In this document: positions 21,972-31,382 of the stretch, one piece after another
Layout: every line of letters starts with the position of its first letter
Numbering within the stretch: the stretch's first letter is position 1
Assembly (NCBI RefSeq): GCF_003086295.3
Contig: NC_092048.1
Location: 94,096,626-94,160,625 of the forward strand
DNA length: 64,000 nt
DNA from: Arachis hypogaea
Lineage: Eukaryota > Streptophyta > Magnoliopsida > Fabales > Fabaceae
Direction: 5' to 3'
The notes under the pieces: model-generated
Told to the model about the DNA's origin: nothing
What the model saw: only the letters and a program-made list of their open reading frames with translations
The model's database searches: none
Position numbers and translations under genes: made by a program

Positions 21972-23333
21972 ATGGAAGAGAATATGGAAAACCATCATGA
22001 AGAAGAAGCTCACAACCATGGCAGAGAAGGTCTAGCAAATCATGCAGGACAAGAGAGAAGAGTTCTGGGTTCTTACATCAACCCAAACCCAGGAAACTGT
22101 GGGAGTAGCATCCAAAGGCCAACTATACATGCCAACAACTTTGAACTAAAGCCACAGCTCATCACCCTTGTTCAGAACAACTATTCATTCAGAGGGAGTG
22201 TCCAAGAAGACCCCAATCAATATCTAACCACCTTCCTGAGGATATGTGACACTGTGAAGTCTAATGGTGTTCATCCTGACACCTATAGACTACTTCTGTT
22301 CCCTTTCTCACTCAAGGAAAAAGCATCTAAATGGCTAGAGTCCTTCCCAAAAGAGAGTTTGGCAACCTGGGAAGATATGGTGAACAAATTCTTGGCAAGA
22401 TTCTATCCTCCTCAACGGATTAACAGGCTGAGAGCTGAGGTGCAAACATTCAGGCAGCAGGATGGTGAGACTCTATATAAAGCATGGGAGAGGTTTAAGG
22501 ACCTAACAAGGAGGTGTCCACCAGATATGTTCAATGAATGGGTGCAGCTGCACATTTTCTATGAAGGCCTTTCTTATGAATCAAAGAAAGCAGTAGACCA
22601 CTCATCCGGGGGATCTCTGAACAAGAAGAAGACCATTGAGGAGGCCATAGATGTCATTGAAACTGTAGCAGAGAATGACTACTTTTATGCCTCCAAAAGA
22701 GGGAACACTAGAGGAGTGATGGAGCTAAACAATGTAGATGCTCTGCTGGCCCAAAACAAGCTCATTACCAAGCAATTAGCTAACCTCACCAAGAAGATGG
22801 AGAGGAACCAAGTAACAACAATCACCACCTCATCAACTACCCAAGAGGGAGTGAATGTAGAGGCAGAGAGTGAGCAGGAGCAAGCCAACTACATTGGGAA
22901 TTCACCTAGACAAAATCATGACCCATACTCCAAGACCTACAACCCTGGTTGGAGGAATCACCCAAACTTTGGGTGGGAGAATCAACAAGATCAAAGCCAA
23001 GATCAGAGACGTCACAACCCCAACAACAATGCAGCTCACCAACAATTCACACAAAGAACATATCAACACCACCATAACAACATCTCTCCACATCCATATC
23101 AAAACCAAAATAACACTCCTCATCCTTCTACCTCCAATCCCAACCTACCATCATCTGATGACAGACTCTCAAGGATTGAGAACCTGCTTGAAGGCATATG
23201 CAAAGAGATTCAAGACAACAAGGTGTTCAAGGAGGAAGTGCGAGCAAATTTTAAGAACCAGGGAGACACCATCAAGAGGTTGGAATCTCAAGTGGGGTAT
23301 CTCTCTGAGCAGATTCCCAAACCTACAGATTGA
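21972..23333 (+). CDS. Gag of element B
   Basis: A 453-residue Gag (capsid) protein, open from ATG 21972 to TGA 23331-23333. In order it has an acidic N-terminus, the lead-in HANNFELKPQL (about residue 55), the Retrotrans_gag core (about residues 100-215) with WLESFPKESLATWEDM, VQTFRQQDGETLYKAWERF and RRCPPDMFNEW, a helical segment with LLAQNKLITKQLANL, then an Asn/Gln/His-rich region and a final coiled coil (RLESQVGYLSEQIP). There is no CCHC motif. Comparison with A and J shows that the stop falls within the region that normally continues into the protease, so it is probably a slightly shortened Gag. The coding frame is otherwise intact. Confidence 0.88.
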   Translation: MEENMENHHEEEAHNHGREGLANHAGQERRVLGSYINPNPGNCGSSIQRPTIHANNFELKPQLITLVQNNYSFRGSVQEDPNQYLTTFLRICDTVKSNGVHPDTYRLLLFPFSLKEKASKWLESFPKESLATWEDMVNKFLARFYPPQRINRLRAEVQTFRQQDGETLYKAWERFKDLTRRCPPDMFNEWVQLHIFYEGLSYESKKAVDHSSGGSLNKKKTIEEAIDVIETVAENDYFYASKRGNTRGVMELNNVDALLAQNKLITKQLANLTKKMERNQVTTITTSSTTQEGVNVEAESEQEQANYIGNSPRQNHDPYSKTYNPGWRNHPNFGWENQQDQSQDQRRHNPNNNAAHQQFTQRTYQHHHNNISPHPYQNQNNTPHPSTSNPNLPSSDDRLSRIENLLEGICKEIQDNKVFKEEVRANFKNQGDTIKRLESQVGYLSEQIPKPTD

Positions 23334-24669
23334 TTCCCAAGTGACACAGAGAAAAAATCCGAGAGGTGAAACAAAGAAAGTAAGATGGGAAGATTGCAAG
23401 ATGGTCACTACAAGTGATAAGGAGACTGAGGACAAACCAAACAAGCCGCCAGAACAACCTGGAGATACCTTAGCAGAGAAGAAGGAAAAAGATCACCAAG
23501 AACCAAAAATCTCACAACAAGAGCTGCTGAGACTCTATGCACCCTTTCCCCAACTACTCAACGGTGCTGTGGAGAAGAGAATATACTCAAGATTTCTTGA
23601 CTTGTTTGCATCTCTGCATGTAAACATACCATTCATCAAGGCCATCCAACAAATGCCTGCATACATCAAGTATATGAAGGAACTGCTTTCCAGGAAAAGC
23701 TCACTCAAGGGAGGCTAAACTATAGTGATGAACAAGGAGTGCAGCGCCCTCATTCAACCAGAGTTGCCTACAAAAAGAAAGGACCCAGGGAGTTTCTACA
23801 TTCCTTGTGCCATTGGAGAAACCATGTTTGATAAGGGACTCTGCGATTTGGGAGCAAGCATCAACTTAATTCCCTTATCCCTTATGAAGAGGCTGCAGAT
23901 CAATGAGATAATGCCCACAGATGTAGTCATCAGGCTGGCTGATAAAACACAAAAACAAGTAATAGGAGTGGTGGAAAATGTGTTGGAAAAGGTTGGGAAA
24001 TACTTCCTCCCAACAGACTTTGTCATATTGGACATGGAAGAGAGTCACACTCACCCAATCATATTGGGAAGACCATTCCTAGCTACAGCCAGAGCACTCA
24101 TAGATGTAGAGCGAGGGGAGCTAATTTTGAGGATCCATGATGAAGAACTTAGCTTTAATGTCTTCAAACTCTCACAAGAAACAGATCAAGAGAACAAGGA
24201 ACCAAGGAAGAATCACAGTGAGATACTGAAGGAAGAAACAAGCACTGAAGCACAACCAGCACATTTGGGAACTCCCTTGATTGATGAACAAGGCAAACAG
24301 CAATTGCAACAGCTCAAAGAAAATCAGAAGGAACCCAAACCACCAGAATCATATGAAACCAGTAACCACATTTCCTTAGAGGAGGAGGTCACAAAGAGTA
24401 AGACAACATCACAAGGAACAAAGAAGAAGGTACCAAGGAGGTGGAGGAACAAGAAGATCCCTACCGAGGACTTCTCTCCAGGGGATAAAGTGATCTCAGC
24501 TTACTTCCCAGATATCCCCCCTGATCTCCCCACTGTACCATCTCAGTTACCTAAGGTCTTCACTATCAACAGAGTTCTCTCCTTGGAACATGTAGAGATT
24601 ATTGATACAACCAATGGATATAGTTCTACAGCAAGAGGGGAGGACTTGAAGCATTATCAACCTCCCTGA
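23334..24669 (+). pseudogene. Protease of element B fused to a pol C-terminal segment
   Basis: The Gag-Pol linker (23334-23715) is in another frame from Gag, and an A6 run at 23352-23357 is the likely frameshift point. A TAA at 23716-23718 separates the linker from the protease. From 23725 the frame is open: retropepsin motif CDLGASINLIPLS (catalytic Asp 23845-23847), then ILGRPFLATARALIDVERGE (about 24061-24120). The last ~85 residues (SPGDKVISAYFPDIPP ... RGEDLKHYQPP) look like the C-terminal end of an Athila/Tat integrase region. RT, RNase H and most of integrase are therefore deleted with the frame preserved. It would supply protease at most. Confidence 0.8.
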
Positions 24670-24710
24670 TGAAGGAGAAACGTCAAGCTAGTGACGCTAA
24701 AGAAGTGCTT

Positions 24711-24728
24711 CATGGGAGGCAACCCATG
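24711..24728 (+). promoter_or_regulatory. Post-ORF hairpin of element B
   Basis: Stem CATGGG/CCCATG, loop AGGCAA, 42 bp after the stop of the protease frame, in GTGCTTCATGGGAGGCAACC. The loop is the same as in A and D, with a different but perfectly paired stem. Confidence 0.7.
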
Positions 24729-24729
24729 T

Positions 24730-25136
24730 TTTATATGCTTTTAGAAAATAGTGAATAAGTCAATATTCATGAATTCCAACCCAAACTTGACAAACACTTG
24801 GTGAAATCCTTATTATACAGTATATAGTGAAGAATAAGTTTGGTGTTCAGAGCATGCCAAGAGAGCATGAATGCAACTCAGAGCATGCTAGTCTTGGAGC
24901 CTTGAACAAAACTTTTTCATCACAGTGCTACAAACTAAGTTTGGTGTCACCCAAGGTGCCACCAATGTGCATATAAGGATACACAGTTAGTTAGTTAGTT
25001 GGTGTTCATGAATAAACAATCTAGTTATTTTTCTTTATTATTCTAGCCATAAAATTTCTCAATGATATTAATTTTTCTTGTTTTATTTTATAGGAAAAGG
25101 GAAAGGAGCATTGAAGGGGATTGATTGGACAATTAA
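24730..25136 (+). other. Spacer of element B with two polypurine-like motifs
   Basis: No coding sequence. AAGTTTGGTGTT occurs at 24837-24848 and CTAAGTTTGGTGTC at 24935-24948. The same motif precedes the 3' LTR. Neither copy has a clear adjacent hairpin. Confidence 0.55.
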
Positions 25137-26015
25137 ATGAGGAAGGCTCGGACACCACAAAAGGAGGGTACTACACACGTGCCTCAAGGAGGGACGCATT
25201 GGAAAATGTTGCCATGCAACATTGAAAAAGATGAGGACCCCGTGTGGATAAAAGAGGGCATTCCAATAACCGATCGATGGATGCATGCTGCCGCATCCCC
25301 CCTGCCTCAACGGAAGCAAAGGAAGAGGCCAGCACCTCAAGTAGTAGAAGGACAAGTCTTAGAGGGGCAAACACCAGCCACTTTGGATATGCACCAACTA
25401 CAGGAAGCCATTGATGGCCTATCTAGACAATATTTGGAAAGCCAAGGAGCACAGAAAGAGCTTCAATTACAGATGATGGGGCAGCAAGAGGAATCACTCT
25501 CAAGATGGATGACTCAACAAGGGGAGTGGCAAAAGCAAATGATGGAGCAGCAACTGAGTCAAGGACAACAATGGAGTGAAACATTCCACAGGATAGAACA
25601 AAGGCAAAATGAACAACAAGAATCCATCCATAAGCTAATCAACATCCAAGCACATCAAGGTGCACATATACATGAGATGCATCGAAGACAAATAGAACAG
25701 GCAGAACTATTGGACGAGCAAAGGGCATTCGCAGAAGGAGTTTACATGAGCGAGACTGGGCATCATATAAACACTCAAGCCAGGCTCAGATACTTAGTAG
25801 GACAGCTGCCTATATTGCATCCGGGAATTGCAAGGTATGAAGAAATGAAGGATGAATTAGCACGAGAAGAAAGACAAAAGGTGGAAGAGAGTCATGAATC
25901 AGTGAGGAAGGCACTTGAGGATTGGAAGCAAGCAAGATTGGAACGGATGCGAGGAAATGCAAGAGGACACAAAGAAGACAAACAAGGAGGGGAGCATGGG
26001 CATCCTCATGAGTAA
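25137..26015 (+). CDS. Extra ORF of element B: Gln-rich coiled-coil protein of unknown function
   Basis: An intact 292-codon frame with ATG at 25137 and TAA at 26013-26015. I do not recognise a family. The N-terminal ~65 residues are basic, with Trp (THWKMLPCNIEKDEDPVWIKEG). A proline-rich hinge (PLPQRKQRKRPAPQ) follows. Residues ~80-200 form a Gln/Glu-rich, Met-containing heptad-like coiled coil (QQEESLSRWMTQQGEWQKQM), then RLRYLVGQLPILHPGIARY and a charged Arg/Glu-rich tail. It occupies the place of the plant-transposon-protein ORF of A and shares the coiled-coil character of that ORF's C-terminus. It may be a diverged relative, or an independent accessory protein. No signal peptide or membrane segment is visible. 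Confidence 0.65.
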   Translation: MRKARTPQKEGTTHVPQGGTHWKMLPCNIEKDEDPVWIKEGIPITDRWMHAAASPLPQRKQRKRPAPQVVEGQVLEGQTPATLDMHQLQEAIDGLSRQYLESQGAQKELQLQMMGQQEESLSRWMTQQGEWQKQMMEQQLSQGQQWSETFHRIEQRQNEQQESIHKLINIQAHQGAHIHEMHRRQIEQAELLDEQRAFAEGVYMSETGHHINTQARLRYLVGQLPILHPGIARYEEMKDELAREERQKVEESHESVRKALEDWKQARLERMRGNARGHKEDKQGGEHGHPHE

Positions 26016-26561
26016 AAGGTGGTGGAGTTCCTTCTTTGATCCATCTTTTTCTATGCTTTAAATAAGGAAGATCTTGTATGAAATAGAACGTGCTTCCATG
26101 TTAGTTAGAACCCTTTTAAATTCTTTCTTTTAAGTTTTTCATTGCTTAGGTCTAGGATTGCTAGTTTGAATGTCATTACTGCGTCATTTCCTTACTTACT
26201 TGTATGCTTGTCCTTTTGAATCAAATGAAAAGAGAATGAGTGTTTTATAAAAGACCAGAGTGGAGTTCATACTATGGAGTAAGTTCCTGAGTTTGTGGTG
26301 TGGTCATAAGTTAGCTAAGTTGGTTCAACCACAAGGTGGGAAGACAACTATCTGTCATGAATCATATACTTGAACACACCCCATGAGACTAGCTAAATAA
26401 CAAGATCCTAATAAGAAAAAGAGAAAGAACAATCAAAGTTGAAGAATAAAAGAAAAATAGCAAGAAAAGAGGCTAGGCACTAAGGGTTTGAGTCTTGAGG
26501 GATGTGTCTGTGGTGTTCCTGTACCAAGGATCTGCTTGGATTACTAAGCTTTCAGGGGTGC
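26016..26561 (+). other. Non-coding 3' region of element B, first part
   Basis: No ORF is supported. Blocks such as TGTGTCTGTGGTGTTCCTGTACC resemble the 3' region of A. It is cut at 26561 by element C and resumes at 33205-33720. Confidence 0.6.
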
Positions 26562-27402
26562 TGATGAGATATTTTGGTGAAAAACGAATCTCTCACAAAA
26601 CATCACAAATCCAACCGGCAAGTGTACCGGGTCGTATCAAGTAATAAAAACTCACGGGAGTGAGGTCGAACCCACAGGGATTGAAGGATTGAGCAATTTT
26701 AGTTTAGTGGTTGATTTAGTCAAGCGAATCAAGTGTTGGTTGAGTGATTTGTGACTTGCAGAATGTAAATTGCATGAAATTAAAGAAAGCAGGAAATTAA
26801 ATTGCTGAATCTTAAAGAACAAGAAATTAAATGGCAGAAACTTAGAGTGCAAGAAATGTAAATTGCGGAATCTTAAAGTGCACGGAATATAAATTGCTTG
26901 AAATGTAAAGGGAATTGGGGAATGGATTTGCAGAATTTAAACAAGGAAAAACTAAATTGCATCAAACAGCAGAGGGAAAGGGAATTGGGATTGAACCGGA
27001 TCTTGAAGCAGTAAAGTAAATGAACAGAAAAAGCAATAAACAGGGAATTGAAATGAGAAATTCAGATCTCAGGACCCAGAGACTAGAAAACCAAGTCTAG
27101 ATCTCAATGCCTTCCTAGATCCAACAAGAACAATAGCAAGGAAATTGTAAATTGCAAAGAAAAGAGATGAAGAACAATGAATCGGAAATGAAATTCAATT
27201 AATAGTAAAGAAACAGAGAGATCCAAGATTGAGATTGAAACAGAATTTCTTCAATTCTCCAATCCAAGATCCAAGACAAATGTAAAATGAAATTGAAAGC
27301 AATGAAAGCAAGAAATTAAAGTTCACTCAAGTTTAAAAGCTCTCCGAAAACTATATTGAAAATTCTAAAAGGAAAGCTCCCTTAATAACTTGAATTCTAT
27401 CC

Positions 27403-27410
27403 TATTTATA
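27403..27410 (-). promoter_or_regulatory. TATA box of element C (3' LTR copy)
   Basis: Minus strand TATAAATA in GTGTATAAATAGG. The 5' LTR copy at 32224-32231 is the one that would drive transcription of the element. Confidence 0.7.
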
Positions 27411-27644
27411 CACTTTCCAAAATGATCTTCAAGCCTTGAGTTGGGCCTTTGTTCTTGGTGGAATTGGGTTGAAAGAGGCCTTGGTTGATTGCTCTTGAAG
27501 TTTGAAGAAGAACCGAAGTGAACCAATTGAACCGGTTTTGAAGTTAGCCAAAGTTGGTCCCAACGTCAGGGCCAAAGTTAGGGGTCTAACTTTGACCCTA
27601 ACTTTTCATAGCAGCAAGCATGATTCCCTGGTTTGGACGTTGGT

Positions 27645-28040
27645 GCCAACGTTAGGGGTCTAACTTTGACCCTAACGTTGGCCTTGCTTAGTGCTAGTGG
27701 TGCCAACGTTAGCCTCCAAGTTAGGGGGCTAACGTTGGCGCAAACGTTGGTGCCCCTCCCTTTGTGATTCATGTGCCAACGTTAGCCTCCAAGTTAGGGG
27801 GCTAACGTTGGCGCAAACGTTGGCCTTCTCCCCCTTTATAACTCATGTGCCAACGTTAGCCTCCAAGTTAGGGGGCTAACGTTGGCGCAAACGTTGGCTG
27901 GCCCAGGGATGAGTTTCAAGTTTCTCTTGCCAACGTTAGCCTCCAAGTTAGGGGGCTAACGTTGGCTCAAACGTGGGGAGTCCAGGGAGTGATTTTTCAT
28001 GCCCAACGTTAGCCTCCAAGTTAGGGGGCTAACGTTGGGG
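27645..28040 (-). repeat. U3 inverted-repeat array of element C
   Basis: Five units have arms CCAACGTTAGCC/GGCTAACGTTGG (12 bp) around a 12-base centre. They start at 27703, 27776, 27850, 27930 and 28003 (spacing 73-80 bp). A sixth, related unit at 27648-27682 has a different centre. A second copy of the array is in the other LTR (32465-32862). Spacers between units are not conserved. Confidence 0.85.
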
Positions 28041-28378
28041 CTAACTTCATGCCTCTGGTTCAATTTTCACTTATTCCATTCTTCACTTCTAGCCATTCCT
28101 CTTTGCTTCAACCTTTCTCCAAGCTTTCTTCACCTATCATTAATCAACCAAACTCATCAAAGCTATGCTCAAAATCATGAGATCTTCATTCTTTCATAAT
28201 ATGCAACAAATATAGCACAAAACCTCATGAAATGGCATAAATTCATATATGGTTGGTTCAATCAAGGGAAACATGAAAATCTACTCAATTAGCTTGCTTG
28301 TAGCTCCAGAAAGTGCATAATTCTAATGAAAACAAAAGAAAAAGACTAGCTAAAATAGGCTAAGATGACTTGTCATCA

Positions 28379-28415
28379 CAACACTAAACTTAAAGCTTGC
28401 TTGTCCCCAAGCAAG
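28379..28415 (-). promoter_or_regulatory. Terminal hairpin and polypurine-tract region of element C
   Basis: Minus strand: stem CTTGCTT/AAGCAAG, loop GGGGAC (28415-28396), then CTTTAAGTTTAGTGTTG abutting the LTR at 28378. Confidence 0.75.
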
Positions 28416-29905
28416 AAATAGATTTATGCTCCAAGATTCTTTCAATTAAGATGGATTGAGGGACACTTGTAAAGTGCAGTGAGTGAAGTGATCAAATATC
28501 AGTGGGGTGAACTCTAAATCATATGCTCATGCAAGGGCTTCAGTGCTCACTAGTCCTTACATATTGGGAGTCGTAGGTCTTAGGATTTTCATCCAAATGG
28601 TACCATGGAGATCTCTTTATATGTAATCACCTTGAAGCAGCTTATAGTTTCTGTGCTTTGGCCTTGACTCTAAGTATCATGTCTCAAAGCGGCTCTTTAG
28701 ATAAGCTTTCAATCAATACTCCTAAACCAGTTGGTTTTAAGGTATTAGGTGTTAAAGCACCCCTAAGGATTTACTTGCTCAAGCCTCTTTCCTTGACACA
28801 CTTCAACCACAAGCATTTTACTAGGCTAACAACTCTTTGAGTCATTGTTTCTTCTTTCTTTTCTGCCTAGTAATTGATGCTCAGAGCCTTGGACCATGTT
28901 CTTGTTGTTTTTGTATTTTCTTTTCTTTCTTTTGTTTTGTTTGCTGCTTCTTGGATCAATAGATTTTTGAGAATCTCCACAATACTTCTTTGAACTTCAT
29001 GTCCCGCCTATGAGCTCCCATGCAAGTTTTCACAAGCATGCAACCTCGATACAAAATCATACAACTAGAACCACCACTTCTCCCAATCTTTTGCTTGCCT
29101 CAAAACTGATTGATTCCTCAATCCTTCTTTTCAAAGAACTTTCATATGATGCATTTCTTGAAAATTGAGTGCAAACAAGTTTTGAAGATAAGAATGTTGT
29201 GAATGATCAGACACCTTGCTTATTGAATTATAAAGAAAGACTATGCTATGCATGCAGGTGGGGGTATATAGAAAGGAAACCATACTATGCAGACAGGCAG
29301 GGTAAATAGGGATACAATCCAACTTGCAATCACAGCAATATTTGATGTAAAATAATCACTTAACAATACAACCTGTTGGAGTTCACTTGCTTTCTTTCTT
29401 CTCATCATCATCATTGCTGGCCTTTAGGTTCATCTTTTATTTCTTTGGTTGATGATGCTTAATCCTTCCAACAGCTTGTATGATATTCTGCAATGATATT
29501 GAAAGTTGCTTGTTCCCCAAGCACTTAGAAACAATGGTTAGCATGCAGGATTTATTTGTGGGCCTTTGTACTTACTTTGGTGTGAGAACACCTAACTTAG
29601 TACCTTGCCAATGGTTCTTGTGCATCAGATTAACCATGTGTAAAACTCTTTTTCTTTTTCAAAAATGACAAAACTGAAAACTAGGAAACAGCAGAATAGT
29701 TAACTAGTTCATCCATCATGCTTGAAGTCATCATTATGCAGAGAGTGAGAATGTGTTTTATAATGGGATTTTGGTGAAACACCAAACTTAGAATCCTTTA
29801 TTCTCCTTTATATTGTTTTGGTGTGTACACCAAACTTAGCTTCTTGCAAAATAGATAAAACTAATTAACCCTTTTATTGAAATAGATATGAAAAGATAGT
29901 TACCT
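28416..29905 (-). other. Non-coding 3' region of element C
   Basis: No convincing ORF. Polypurine-like motifs (minus strand CTAAGTTTGGTGTTT) occur at 29778-29791 and 29827-29839. Sequence resembles the 3' regions of A and B, for example the block at 28640-28870. Confidence 0.6.
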
Positions 29906-29908
29906 CCG

Positions 29909-29926
29909 GTTGGGTTGCCTCCTAAC
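29909..29926 (-). promoter_or_regulatory. Post-ORF hairpin of element C
   Basis: Minus strand GTTAGG/CCCAAC with loop AGGCAA and one mismatched pair, in the motif GAGCGCTTGTTAGGAGGCAA. It lies just after the end of the remaining ORF. Confidence 0.6.
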
Positions 29927-29971
29927 AAGCGCTCTTTTATTGTCACTAGCTTGACATCCTTCACTCTGTGC

Positions 29972-31060
29972 TTATGGAAGTTGAGGCTTCTGTTGCCTCA
30001 GGTTTCCTCCTCTTGCTATGGGCTTCCTTCCCTCTGTTTCTCTTTCCATAGCCTTCTTATTTTCCTCCATGACTCCCTTCTCTTTTAACACAGAATCCTT
30101 TTCATGGCTCTTTGGGTTCAGAGTCCCCTTTTTTTCACCCAATTCAGCAAGGTTTTGCACTAATTGTTCCACCTGCCTTTCAAGTCTTCTGAGTGAAGCC
30201 TCCTGGTTCTTGCTTATCATCTTTTGATGCTTCTTTATTTCTTCCCGCTCTATTGCCATCATTTCTTGAATTCTTATGGACCTCTCCATCAGCATTTCTA
30301 GAATATAGATCCTTTGAAAGGTTGGAAGTGGTTGTGGCAGTTGTGGTGGTTGATGAATGTCATTTTGAGCGAATGGTGAGGTAGGACGGGGTTGGAGGTG
30401 TGTATGACTGTTGTTGTGGGGGTGTGTTTTAAGTTGATTTTTGAAGTTGGGGTTATTGCAGTTGAAGTCCCTTGGTCTTTGATTTTGGTTCTCAACCCCC
30501 CTCCCATTAGAATGAGTCCTCCAAGGTGGATTGTACACATCATTCTGAGGTCTGTTCTGGAGCATGCTAGAGTGATTGCTTGGAGCTTGCTGTTGCTCAT
30601 AGCTTTGTTGCTCATGGTTAATGACCCCAAAGCTTTGTTCAGCTTGATTACACCCATATGAGCTTTGAGTCAGGTTGTATGTATGTACTACAGCATGTCT
30701 CAACTCAATGATTTTTTTAGCCATCATATCTAATTGTTGTAGAGTCTGCTGATGCATCTGCTTGTTTTGGCTTATTACTGCACGAGCACCTTCAATTTCT
30801 TTCTCTAATGGATGCACTTCTGCCTCTTGCTTAACAATTCTTTGTGATGGGTTAAATTTGACTAGGAGTCCATTCATCAGTTCTTCCCATCTGATAATGC
30901 TTCCTTGTGGAAAGGCTTCAAACCATTGGGCAACATCATTCATGGCTGTGGATAGTTGCTTCGAACCATGGGTTACATTATCGTCCATGGTGGGGGTATT
31001 ATTCTCATGATTGCTCGAATTTGTTGAGTTCCCTTCCATGATCTGCACAGTCACAACCAA
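29972..31060 (-). CDS. Internally deleted Gag-like ORF of element C
   Basis: An open frame of 362 codons. The start is the first ATG of the frame (31058-31060), and a second Met eight residues in is the likelier start. It has an Asn-rich N-terminus, then a short part of the Gag core (WFEAFPQGSIIRWEELMNGL, about residues 46-66). The frame then jumps past the rest of the core to a Gln-rich helical segment (SQNKQMHQQTLQQLDMM), an Asn/Pro/His-rich region (residues 160-255) and a coiled coil (RRLERQVEQLVQNLAEL). Compared with Gag of A and B, about 100 core residues are missing. It cannot form a normal capsid lattice, but the frame is uninterrupted, as expected for a recent copy of a deleted master. 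Confidence 0.7.
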   Translation of the reverse strand: MVVTVQIMEGNSTNSSNHENNTPTMDDNVTHGSKQLSTAMNDVAQWFEAFPQGSIIRWEELMNGLLVKFNPSQRIVKQEAEVHPLEKEIEGARAVISQNKQMHQQTLQQLDMMAKKIIELRHAVVHTYNLTQSSYGCNQAEQSFGVINHEQQSYEQQQAPSNHSSMLQNRPQNDVYNPPWRTHSNGRGVENQNQRPRDFNCNNPNFKNQLKTHPHNNSHTHLQPRPTSPFAQNDIHQPPQLPQPLPTFQRIYILEMLMERSIRIQEMMAIEREEIKKHQKMISKNQEASLRRLERQVEQLVQNLAELGEKKGTLNPKSHEKDSVLKEKGVMEENKKAMERETEGRKPIARGGNLRQQKPQLP

Positions 31061-31357
31061 TTCAAGTGAAGATAGAGCATATTCAGGCCAGGATATGATT
31101 GAAGGATCAGTTGATACAAAGTATCAAACAGTTGGCAAACTTGAGAGAGAAACGAATGAAAACCACTCCTCTCGTTTGTTTTTCAAATTATGAAAATCAT
31201 ATTCAGCAGGATGAGCCAAGGAAATTTCACTCTATTGCTAGAATGAGGTTTCTATTAGCTCAGGCAAAACTTCAAACAGTTAGTGGGTTAGTCAAAAATA
31301 AAAAAAAAAGTGCTTGATCTAGATCACCACCTCGCTTAATCATTGTCAATCTAATCA

Positions 31358-31376
31358 ATCCCCGGCAACGGCGCCA
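31358..31376 (-). promoter_or_regulatory. Primer-binding site of element C (perfect tRNA-Asp match)
   Basis: Minus strand TGGCGCCGTTGCCGGGGAT is exactly complementary to the last 19 bases of plant tRNA-Asp including CCA. It lies 6 bp inside the 5' LTR. Confidence 0.95.
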
Positions 31377-31382
31377 AAAACT

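Larger units (their letters stand above)
26562..28378 (-). repeat. 3' LTR of element C (left copy)
   Basis: TGATGAGATA to TTGTCATCA. The six-unit U3 inverted-repeat array is at 27645-28040. The reversed TATA box is at 27403-27410. Near-identical to 31383-33199. Confidence 0.93.

Noticed and set aside
23352..23357. A6 run as a programmed frameshift site between Gag and protease in B
   Set aside because: The Gag stop TGA at 23331 comes first, so ribosomes would not reach it in the Gag frame. A simple insertion is more likely.
27703..28040. Regularly spaced repeats resembling a CRISPR array
   Set aside because: The units are inverted repeats inside a plant LTR, duplicated identically in the partner LTR, and the spacing varies (73-80 bp). 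There are no cas genes and the genome is eukaryotic.
30018..30661. Plus-strand frames opposite the Gag-like ORF of C
   Set aside because: Shadows of the minus-strand coding sequence, with no independent signal.
31358..31376. Match to the 3' end of tRNA-Asp as a tRNA gene
   Set aside because: Only the last 19 bases match, in antisense, next to an LTR. It is a primer-binding site. No cloverleaf is present.
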